A stretch of DNA of 54,473 nt from Acidobacteriota bacterium (GTDB lineage: Bacteria; Acidobacteriota; Vicinamibacteria; Vicinamibacterales; UBA2999): assembly GCA_016213695.1 (NCBI GenBank), contig JACQZV010000056.1, forward strand, positions 1 to 54,473, in the 5' to 3' direction. Below, piece after piece: positions 47,225-54,473 of this stretch (positions within the stretch are counted from its first letter, which is position 1; the number at the start of each line of letters is the position of its first letter). Position numbers and translations under genes: made by a program. The notes under the pieces are model-generated. The model was not told where the DNA came from and ran no database searches. It was given only the letters and a program-made list of their open reading frames with translations.

Positions 47225-47469
47225 CGATGGGCCTCGCCCTCGGCTCGCGACAGCACTTCTTCAACATCGTCCAGGCTGCCGACCAGGCTGGGACCGAGAT
47301 CGAACCCTCTGGTGTGAAATGTCCGCCGTTTCCGCTCCGGCGCCTGTGCGGCGTCGAGGCCCGCGCGAAGGAACTCGTTCAGTACTGTCTTGAAGGACGT
47401 GCGGCGCTTCCGCCTCTCGTGTTCCAACCGGACGGCCACGTCGTCATCGAGGGTCAGGGTCGTGCGCAT
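47221..47469 (-). CDS. vapB: VapB-type ribbon-helix-helix antitoxin
   Basis: An 82-aa protein beginning MRTTLTLDDDVAVRLEHERR, a typical ribbon followed by helix, with SFKTVLNEFLRAGL as the second helix. The tail GFDLGPSLVGSLDDVEEVL should wrap the toxin. It is followed by vapC with an ATGA overlap. Its upstream region (47474-47515) carries repeated GATGC elements, a likely operator. Confidence 0.88.
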   Translation of the reverse strand: MRTTLTLDDDVAVRLEHERRKRRTSFKTVLNEFLRAGLDAAQAPERKRRTFHTRGFDLGPSLVGSLDDVEEVLSRAEGEAHR

Positions 47470-47473
47470 GACC

Positions 47474-47515
47474 AGATGCTATCCCTATGATGCCGTGATG
47501 TCCATATAATGATGC
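47474..47515. promoter_or_regulatory. Operator/promoter region between vapB and addB
   Basis: ATGATGC occurs at 47487-47493 and 47509-47515, 22 bases apart (about two helical turns), with AGATGC at 47474-47479. These may bind the VapBC complex. TATAAT (47505-47510) is a perfect plus-strand -10 that could start addB transcription; no clear -35 is seen. On the minus strand, TTATAT overlaps the same place. Confidence 0.45.
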
Positions 47516-47622
47516 TCTGAACAGATATGCCGATCGGTTCAGGCCCGTGATATCGTTCCCGTGACGGCGGCGTGGTGCTGCCGTACCGGAGACCCGGCGC
47601 GACGACCGGGACAGTGAGCGCG

Positions 47623-50600
47623 ATGAAGGTTCTGGTCTCTCCCTCTGCCGCCGATCGCCTGGCATGCGCGCGCGACGCCGTGCGCGGCTGCGCGGCCGGC
47701 AGTCCCATTCTGCTCATCGGCGCGACGCGTGGCGCGGCTGACGATCTGGCGCGCGAAGTGGCCGCGGCTGTGCCGGCCACGTTCGGCGTGCAGCGCCTCA
47801 GCCTCACACAACTGGCAGCGCGCACCGCGCTCGCGGCGCTGGCCGACCAGGGGGTCACGCCCGGCACCCGGCTTGGCGCCGAAGCCGTCGCGGCGCGCGC
47901 CGTCTTCGACGCCACGCGCGACGCCGCGCTCGGCTACTTCGCGCCGGTCGCCTCGACGCCAGGCTTCCCGCGCGCGCTGGCCCGCACGCTGCACGAGCTG
48001 CGCCTGGCCGGCATCGACGCGCAGCGCCTGTCGCCGTTCGCGCCCGCCGGGTCGGATCTGGCCTGGCTGCTCGAACACGTCGAGCAGGGGTTTGCCGCGG
48101 CCGCATCCGTCGATCGCGCGGAGTTGTTTCGAACGGCGGCGAGAGTCCTGCGACAGGATGTGGCGGGGACCCGCCCTACGTACGAGTTGGTCGTGCTTCT
48201 CGACGTGCCGATCGAGGACGCTGCCGAACGCGAGCTGGTTGAAGCGCTGCGACTCAGCGCAGCGTCGGTTGTGGCGACCGTGCCGCAGGGTGACCACGAC
48301 ACGATCGATCACCTGGCTGGCATGGGCGCGGCCGTCGAGATACGCGCCGGCACGGGCACGGGCGATCTCGCCTGCCTCCGTCGGTTTCTCTTCAACATCG
48401 CTGAGGAGCCCCAGGAAAGGTCGCTCGACGGCTCGCTCGAGCTGTTCTCGGCGCCCGGCGAAGGACGCGAATGCGTGGAGATGGCGCGTCGTCTCCTGAC
48501 CGAGGCACGGCGCGGCGTCCGCTTCGACGAGATGGCGATTCTCGTCCGCTCGCCCGCAAGTTACTACGGTCTGCTCGAGCACGCGCTCGGGCGCGCGGGC
48601 GTGCCGGCGTGGTTCGACCGCGGTACGAGGCGGCCGCATCCGGCCGGCCGCGCGTTTCTGGCGCTGCTCGCGTGCGCGGCCGAACAGCTGTCCGCCGCCC
48701 GGTTTGCGGAGTACCTGTCGCTCGGCCAGGTGCCGGCGACCGGCGGGTCCGCGTCGCTCATGGATGGCGGGTCCGCCGCGCCGGACGGGGCGCCTCCGCG
48801 GGACCCGCCCTCCGTGCCATCGTCGGACGAAGTGTTCGGGCTGCCGCCTGAGGCCGACGCGAGTGGCGACGACGAGGAGCCGCTCGAACCCGGAGGCGAT
48901 GGGGCGATCGTCGGGGGCACGCTGCGCGCCCCGTGGCGCTGGGAGAAGCTGCTGGTCGAGGCGGCGGTCATCGGCCGCGACGCGGCGCGCTGGGCGCGGC
49001 GGCTTGCGGGCAAGGCTGCGGAGCTGCGCCTCCAGATCGACGAAGCGTCGCGCCAGGATGGCGCCGACAGCGGCCGCGTGCTGGGGCTGCGCCGCACCGA
49101 GGAACAGCTGCAGCACCTGCAGAGCTTCGCGCTGCCGATCATCGAGGAACTGGCGGGCTGGCCCACGACCGCGACATGGGGCGTGTGGCTCGACGCGTTC
49201 AGCCGCCTCGTGCCGCGCGTGCTGCGCACGCCGGCGCATGTGCTGCGCGTGCTCGCCGATCTGCGGCCGAGGGCCGGCGTCGGTCCGATCGATCTGGACG
49301 AGGCGCGCCGCGTCCTGAGCGACCGGCTGCTGACGCTCGAATCGGGGCCGGCCGCGCGCCGCTTCGGCGGCGTGTTCGTCGGAACACCCCAGCAGGCGCG
49401 CGGCCGCAGTTTCCGCGTGGTCTTCGTGCCGGGGCTCGCCGAGCGGATGTTTCCGCAGAAGCCGCGCGAGGATCCGCTGCTGCTCGACGAGCTGCGCGCG
49501 ACGGCGGCGCCCGGACTCCGCAGGCAGCCGCATCGCCTGGCTTCCGAGCGGCTGCTCCTGCAGCTGGCTGCCGGGGCGGCGTCGGAGCGGCTGTACGTCT
49601 CGTATCCCCGGATGGAGCTCACCGAGTCGCGCGCGCGCGTGCCGTCGTTTTACGCGCTTGACGTCATACGCGCGGCCACCGGCCGCATCCCGGACTACGA
49701 ATTTCTCGAGGAGCGCGCGCGCCAGGCCGGAAACGCCATGCTGGCGTGACCGGCGCCGTCCGAGCCGGACCGGGCGATCGACGATCTCGAGCACGACCTC
49801 TCCGTCCTGCGGCGTCTCGTCGATGACCCGGACCGCCTGCAGGTGAAGGGGCACGCGCACTACCTGCTGAAGCTGAACGAGTCCCTGCGCCGGTCAGTCG
49901 TTGACCGGTGGGCTCGAGGCGAGCCGCGCTGGTCGGTCAACGACGGCTTGATTCGGGTGACCGACGACACGAGGGCGGCGCTTGCCGCCGAGCGCCTCAC
50001 CGCGCGGCCGTATTCGCTCTCGGCTCTGCAGCGCTTTAGCGCGTGCCCGTATCAGTTTCTGCTGGCGGCGGTGTACCGGCTGCAGCCGCTCGAGCAGCCC
50101 GAGCCGCTCCAACGCATGGATCCGCTCACGCGCGGCAGCATCTTTCACGCCGTGCAGGCCGAGTTCTTCCGCGCGCTCGATCGGCGCGGGATGCTGCCGG
50201 TCACGGAGGCGAACATGGATGCGGCGAGCGGCGCGCTCGACGACGTGATGGCGCGCGTGGCCGACCGCAGCTACGACGAGCTCGCGCCGGCGGTCGATCG
50301 TGTCTGGCACGACGAGATCGCGTCCATCCGTCGCGATCTCCATGGATGGCTGCAGTACCTCGTCCGCGATGGGGCGGACTGGCGGCCGCAGTACTTCGAG
50401 TTCGGGTTCGGGTCGGTGCCGGGCGAGCGCGATCCGTCCAGCGTCCGTGACGACGTCGTGCTCGACGGTGGCTTCCGGCTGCGTGGGGCCGTCGACCTGA
50501 TCGAGGAGCACCGGTCGTCTGGTGCGCTGCGCGTGACCGACCACAAGACGGGGCGGCGACCTGACCGCATCGGCCAGGTCATTGTCGGCGGCGGGACCGT

Positions 50601-50925
50601 CCTGCAGCCGGTGCTCTACGGCGTCGCGGTCGAGGCGGCGCTCGGCCGGACGGTCTCGCAGGGGCGTCTGTTTTACTGCACCTCCGCCGGCGGCTACGCC
50701 GAGCACGAGATTCCCCTCCACGCCCGGACGCGTGCGGCCGGCATCGAGGTCCTGCAGGTGATCGATCGAGCCGTCGAACAGGGATTCCTCGCAGCCGCGC
50801 CGACCGAGGACGCGTGCGGCCGGTGCGACTTCAGGCCGGTGTGCGGTCCCGACGTGTTCCGCCGCGTGGGCCGCAAGCCGCAGGATCGGCTCGCCGATTT
50901 GGCCGCGCTGCGGAGCCGTCCATGA
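47623..50925 (+). pseudogene. addB: AddB-like nuclease/helicase subunit interrupted by one in-frame TGA
   Basis: Read through, this is an 1100-aa protein of the AddB / PD-(D/E)XK family that works with AddA in double-strand-break resection. The frame is continuous apart from TGA at 49747-49749 (context MLA-stop-PAPSEPDRAIDDLEHDL); a Trp codon TGG would restore it. Upstream of the stop are 708 aa of inactive helicase-like domains. Downstream lie the parts needed for function: the nuclease motif (GAVDLIEEH, then RVTDHKTG) and four cysteines (FSACPYQF and DACGRCDFRPVCG) that fit the AddB-type Fe-S cluster. Reinitiation could occur at GTG 49843. ATG 47623 is preferred over GTG 47572. The 3' end overlaps addA as ATGA. 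Real nonsense mutation or sequencing error cannot be told apart here. Confidence 0.8.
48742..48809. repeat. GGCGGGTCC/GGACCCGCC repeat region in an addB linker
   Basis: Two left arms GGCGGGTCC (48742-48750 and 48766-48774) and one right arm GGACCCGCC (48801-48809). They encode a Gly/Pro/Ser-rich linker (GGSASLMDGGSAAPDGAPPR). A right-arm half copy GGGACCCGCCCTACGTACG lies earlier in the gene at 48166-48184 and matches 51696-51714 in addA with one difference. Confidence 0.6.
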
Positions 50926-53900
50926 GCACGGGCCGGCAGTACTCGGACGAGGAGTCGCGGCGTCGGATTGCCACCGCGCTCGACGAGACGCTCATCGTCG
51001 AGGCGGCCGCCGGCACCGGCAAGACGTCGGAGCTGATTCGCCGCATTCTGCAGGTGCTGGCCGAGGGGCGTGCCGAGGTGCACGAGATCGTCGCCGTCAC
51101 CTTCACGGAAAAGGCGGCCGGCGAACTGAAACTGCGGCTGCGGCAGGGCCTCGAAGAGGAGCGGCGCGCCGCGGGCGATCCGGCGGTGGCCGCCCGGCTG
51201 CTGGCCGCGGTCCAGAACCTGGAGGAGGCGCACGTCAGTACGATCCACGGGTTCTGTGCCGATCTCCTGCGCGAGCGTCCCGTGGAGGCGCGCGTCGATC
51301 CCCTGTTTCGCGTGCTGACCGAGGGGCAGGCCGAGCGCCTGTTCACGCAGGCATTCGAGATCTGGCTGCAGGGGCAGCTGGCGGATCCGCCCGAGGGCGT
51401 GCGCCGCTCGCTGCGCCGCGGGAGCCGCGCGTTCAGGCCGGGCGAGACGGACGACGACGGGCCGATCGAACGGATGCGCCGCGCCGCCCTCGATCTGAGC
51501 GGATGGCGCGACTTCCGCGGGTCCTGGACGCGCGAGCGGTTCGACCGCGAAGGCGCCATCGAAAGGCTCACCGACCTGGTGCACGCCTGCGCCGGGTTGT
51601 CCGCCGATCCGTCGTACGCCGGCGACAACCTGTTTGTCGATACGGCGCCTGTGCGGCGATTGAGCGGCGAGCTCGCTGCGGCGGGTCCGCTCGGCGGGAC
51701 CCGCCCTGCGTACGGCGGGGATCGGGACCGGAGTCTCACCCCCGATCTCGACGGGTTGGAGGGACAACTCATCGAGCTGCGCCGGAACCGGGATTTCAAG
51801 CGCGGACGGAAGGGCAGCGGGCCGACTTACAAGAAGGGGGTTACCCGCGCGCAGGTGCTCGCGGCCCGCGACGCCCTGACCGAGGCGCTCGCCGATTTTC
51901 AGCAGCGCGCCGACGCCGACCTCGCCGCCGTGCTCCACGGCGAGCTGTTCGGCTGCGTTGACGAGTACGAGGCGTTGAAGACGCGCGAAGGCGCGCTCGA
52001 TTTTCTCGACCTGCTGGTCCGCGCGCGCGATCTGGTCCGGGATGACGACGCAGTCCGGCGACATTTTCAGACGCGGTTCGCGCGCATCTTCGTGGACGAG
52101 TTTCAGGACACCGATCCGCTGCAGGCGGAACTGCTGCTGCTGCTCGCGGCCGACGACCCGGACGAGGCCGACTGGCGCCGCATCTCCCCCGTGCCCGGCA
52201 AGCTGTTCATCGTCGGCGACCCGAAACAGTCGATCTATCGCTTCCGGCGGGCCGACGTCGCCACCTACGTGCGCGTGTGCGAGCAGCTGCGGCGAACCGG
52301 CGCGCGGCCGATCGAACTGCGCCGCAGCTTCCGCGCCGTGCCCAACATTCAGCGCGCCGTGAATCTGGCGTTCCAGCCCGTCATGGACGGCGATCCGGAG
52401 AGGCTCCAGGCGCGCTATGTGCCGCTCGAATCGTCGCGGGAGGATCACCCCGAACAGCCGTCGGTCGTCGTTCTCCCGGTGCCCGAGCCGTACTCCGGGC
52501 GCTACATCGCCGCCAGGAAGATCGAGGAGTCGCTGCCGGACGCCGTTGGCGCCTGCGTCGCCTGGCTCGTCAACGAGAGCGGCTGGACGGTAACCGAGCG
52601 GGTCACCCGCGAGACGCGTGTTCCCCTCGAGGCGCGCCACATCTGCATCCTGTTCCGCCGCTTCCTCAGCTACGGCGAAGACGTGACGCGGCCCTACGTG
52701 GACGCGCTCGAGGCGCGCGGGATCCGGCACCTGCTGGTCGGCGGCCGGACCTTCCACAACCGCGAGGAGATCGAGACGCTGCGCGCCGCGCTGATGGCAA
52801 TCGAATGGCCGGACGACCAGCTGTCGGTGTTCGCCGTGCTGCGCGGCGCGCTGTTCGCGCTTGGCGACGAAGACCTGCTCGAGTATCACCAGGCCGCGCG
52901 GGGGTTCCACCCGTTCCGCGTGCCGGACGCGCTCGCGCCGCACCTGCAGCCGGTCGGCGCTGCGCTGGCGCTGCTGGCGTCGCTGCACCGGCTTCGCAAC
53001 CGCCGGCCGGTCGCCGACACGATCTCGACGCTGCTCGAAGCGACGCGGGCGCACGTGGGGTTCGTCCTGCGGCCCGGCGGTGAGCAGGCGCTCGCCAACG
53101 TGCTGCACGTCGCGGAGCTCGCGCGGCAGTACGAGATCGAGGGCGGCATGTCGTTCCGCGGCTTCGTCGATCGCCTGCACAGCGAGGCCTCGACATACCG
53201 GCCGGCCGAAGCTCCGATCCTCGAGGAAGGCAGCGACGGCGTGCGCCTGATGACGGTGCACAAGGCCAAGGGGCTGGAGTTTCCGGTCGTCATCCTGGCC
53301 GACATCACGGCGCGGCTGACGCCGTACGAAGCGGCGCGTCACATCGACGCCGCCAGGCAGGTGTGCGCGCTCAGGATCGGCGGCTGGTCTCCGCGCGACT
53401 TGAACGACCACCGGGAGCAGGAACTGGACCGCGACCGGGCCGAAGGGGAGCGCATCGCCTATGTAGCCGCCACACGCGCCCGCGATCTGCTCGTCGTGCC
53501 GGCGGTTGGCGACGAGCCCTACACGGAGGGGTGGATGGCGCCGCTCAACCGCGCGGTCTATCCGGCCGAGGACGCCCGACGCCAGTACACGCCGGCGCGC
53601 GGCTGCCCGCTGTTCAAGAGCCGGGACACGGTGCTGTTGCGGCCCGACGGCGATCCCGCATCTCCCCGTACCGTCTGTCCGGGCGAGCACCGCATCGGCG
53701 GCGATGCCGGCGCACGGGTATCGGTCGTCTGGTGGGCGCCGGATGCGCTGTCGCTTGGCGCGCAGGCCTCCTTCGGCCTGCGCCGGGATGATCTGATCGT
53801 GAAGGACGTGTCGTCGCAGGTGCTGCGGCAGCGGCTCGACGCGTACGAGGCCTGGAAGAGGGCGCGGCAGGAGGCGATTGGCGCGGGCGAACGGCCGTCG

Positions 53901-54461
53901 ATTCAGGTCGTGACCGCAACGGACTGGGCCAGGCGGGCCGGCCAGGAGGGATTGTCCGGAGACGCCGGGATCCCCGATGCGGACGTCACGATCGAGCGCG
54001 TGGCTCCGATCGGGCCGCGGCCGGGCGGCGCGCGATTCGGCACGCTCGTGCACGCGCTGCTTGCCGGGGCGCCGCTGACGCCGGATGACGCCGCGCTCCT
54101 GCGCCTGGCCCGCGCGCAGGGGCGGATCCTCGGCGCGACCGCGGAGGAAGTGGCGGCGGCGCACGCCGTCGCCCGGCGGGTCCTGCAGCATCCGCTGATG
54201 GCCGCGGCGGCGGAGGCGGCGGCGGAGGGACGCTGCTACCGCGAAACGGCCGTCACCTGGCGTGTGTCGGCGCAGGTGATCGTCGAGGGGAATGTCGATC
54301 TGGCGTTCGTGGCGGGCGACGAGGTGATCGTGGTCGACTTCAAGACGGACCGAGAACTCGACGGCGCGCTCGACATCTACCGCCGGCAGGTTCAGGTGTA
54401 CGCGGCGGCCGTCGGCACAGCGCTCGGCCGCCGCGCGCGGCCGGTCCTGATGCAGATCTGA
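50922..54461 (+). CDS. addA: AddA/RecB-like UvrD-family helicase with C-terminal nuclease
   Basis: An 1179-aa superfamily 1A helicase-nuclease. Walker A AAAGTGKT lies at 29-36, helicase motif II VDEFQDTDP near 391-399, motif III GDPKQSIYRFRRAD, motif V/VI text MTVHKAKGLEFPVVILAD and AYVAATRARDLLVVPA. The C-terminal PD-(D/E)XK nuclease has GNVDLAFVAG and VVDFKTDRE (D1139, K1141). With AddB it unwinds and resects double-strand breaks for RecA. ATG 50922 overlaps the addB stop. A repeat palindrome (51680-51705) is translated in the low-complexity stretch AAAGPLGGTRPAYGG. Confidence 0.92.
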   Translation: MSTGRQYSDEESRRRIATALDETLIVEAAAGTGKTSELIRRILQVLAEGRAEVHEIVAVTFTEKAAGELKLRLRQGLEEERRAAGDPAVAARLLAAVQNLEEAHVSTIHGFCADLLRERPVEARVDPLFRVLTEGQAERLFTQAFEIWLQGQLADPPEGVRRSLRRGSRAFRPGETDDDGPIERMRRAALDLSGWRDFRGSWTRERFDREGAIERLTDLVHACAGLSADPSYAGDNLFVDTAPVRRLSGELAAAGPLGGTRPAYGGDRDRSLTPDLDGLEGQLIELRRNRDFKRGRKGSGPTYKKGVTRAQVLAARDALTEALADFQQRADADLAAVLHGELFGCVDEYEALKTREGALDFLDLLVRARDLVRDDDAVRRHFQTRFARIFVDEFQDTDPLQAELLLLLAADDPDEADWRRISPVPGKLFIVGDPKQSIYRFRRADVATYVRVCEQLRRTGARPIELRRSFRAVPNIQRAVNLAFQPVMDGDPERLQARYVPLESSREDHPEQPSVVVLPVPEPYSGRYIAARKIEESLPDAVGACVAWLVNESGWTVTERVTRETRVPLEARHICILFRRFLSYGEDVTRPYVDALEARGIRHLLVGGRTFHNREEIETLRAALMAIEWPDDQLSVFAVLRGALFALGDEDLLEYHQAARGFHPFRVPDALAPHLQPVGAALALLASLHRLRNRRPVADTISTLLEATRAHVGFVLRPGGEQALANVLHVAELARQYEIEGGMSFRGFVDRLHSEASTYRPAEAPILEEGSDGVRLMTVHKAKGLEFPVVILADITARLTPYEAARHIDAARQVCALRIGGWSPRDLNDHREQELDRDRAEGERIAYVAATRARDLLVVPAVGDEPYTEGWMAPLNRAVYPAEDARRQYTPARGCPLFKSRDTVLLRPDGDPASPRTVCPGEHRIGGDAGARVSVVWWAPDALSLGAQASFGLRRDDLIVKDVSSQVLRQRLDAYEAWKRARQEAIGAGERPSIQVVTATDWARRAGQEGLSGDAGIPDADVTIERVAPIGPRPGGARFGTLVHALLAGAPLTPDDAALLRLARAQGRILGATAEEVAAAHAVARRVLQHPLMAAAAEAAAEGRCYRETAVTWRVSAQVIVEGNVDLAFVAGDEVIVVDFKTDRELDGALDIYRRQVQVYAAAVGTALGRRARPVLMQI
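51680..51715. repeat. Palindromic element inside addA
   Basis: GGCGGGTCC (51680-51688) and GGACCCGCC (51697-51705) are perfect 9-bp arms around an 8-base loop, followed by CTGCGTACGG. The tail matches the half copy at 48166-48184 in addB. The ahcY terminator stem (33390-33413) is of the same kind. Confidence 0.65.
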
Positions 54462-54473
54462 GCCGCGCGCCCG

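Noticed and set aside
49747-49790. Selenocysteine codon in addB
   Set aside because: A weak stem (CCGGC/GCCGG) follows the TGA, but no selenocysteine genes are in the window, the AddB family has no known Sec, and a Trp codon fits the context better.
50694-54191. Very long open frames on the strand opposite to addA (and similarly opposite to metH, glnN, the kinase and clpA)
   Set aside because: They are by-products of high GC and biased third positions. They lack recognisable domains and lie exactly antisense to genes with strong motifs.

Overview
The window is a very GC-rich (about two thirds or more G+C by eye), densely coding piece of a Gram-negative-type bacterial chromosome. The gene set suggests Acidobacteriota, most likely the class Vicinamibacteria. 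The hints are a Ser/Thr kinase fused to a PD40 beta-propeller, type III glutamine synthetase, an AddAB-like helicase-nuclease pair, several VapBC-type modules, and short palindromic repeats read through as in-frame peptides. This placement is inference. I saw no rRNA, tRNA, CRISPR, phage or transposase gene. No stretch without a gene exceeds about 300 bases; the longest (about 21297-21534) shows nothing convincing.

Layout. 1-6.4 kb: end of an M16 peptidase, ettA, a DinB-like protein, a UbiD decarboxylase and a small antitoxin/PIN toxin pair. 6.4-10.7 kb: apaG, divergent from an exporter-type ABC transporter, an SDR threonine dehydrogenase and a quinone oxidoreductase. 10.7-17.2 kb (minus strand): an operon of an ArsR-methyltransferase fusion, metH, a GNAT protein and an FMN alpha-hydroxy-acid dehydrogenase. 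17.3-24.4 kb: glutamine synthetase III, a secreted carboxypeptidase-regulatory/haem/propeller protein and a large DUF349 protein. 24.5-33.4 kb: a nucleotidyltransferase with a 69-aa partner, speA, then divergently a thioesterase, thrC, pepF, a second ArsR-methyltransferase fusion and ahcY. 33.4-37 kb: the kinase-propeller and a Phd/PIN module. 37-41.6 kb: hypothetical proteins, a methionine-type aminotransferase, a flippase-like membrane protein and an RRM protein. 41.6-47.5 kb: a TPR/gluzincin protein, the aat-clpS-clpA-pdxH operon and a VapBC module. 47.6-54.5 kb: addB, interrupted by one in-frame TGA, and addA.

How the genes work together. The clearest theme is the methionine/SAM cycle. 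MetH (homocysteine to methionine) and AhcY (SAH to homocysteine) each sit directly downstream of an ArsR-type HTH fused to a SAM-dependent methyltransferase fold. Both regulators have a TTGAC-type promoter with an 18-bp spacer, and both have a 16-bp palindrome of the form ATC-N2-CATA-N4-GAT at the promoter or start site. This points to two sister autoregulators sensing SAM or SAH. A methionine-type aminotransferase lies about 5 kb further on. The second theme is N-degron proteolysis (aat-clpS-clpA).

The other striking layer is small repeats: degenerate 7-bp arrays at 3' ends and inside metH, 8-bp arrays at three gene ends, and two families of palindromic elements. These enter coding sequence (kinase, addA, addB) and may form terminators (ahcY, glnA).
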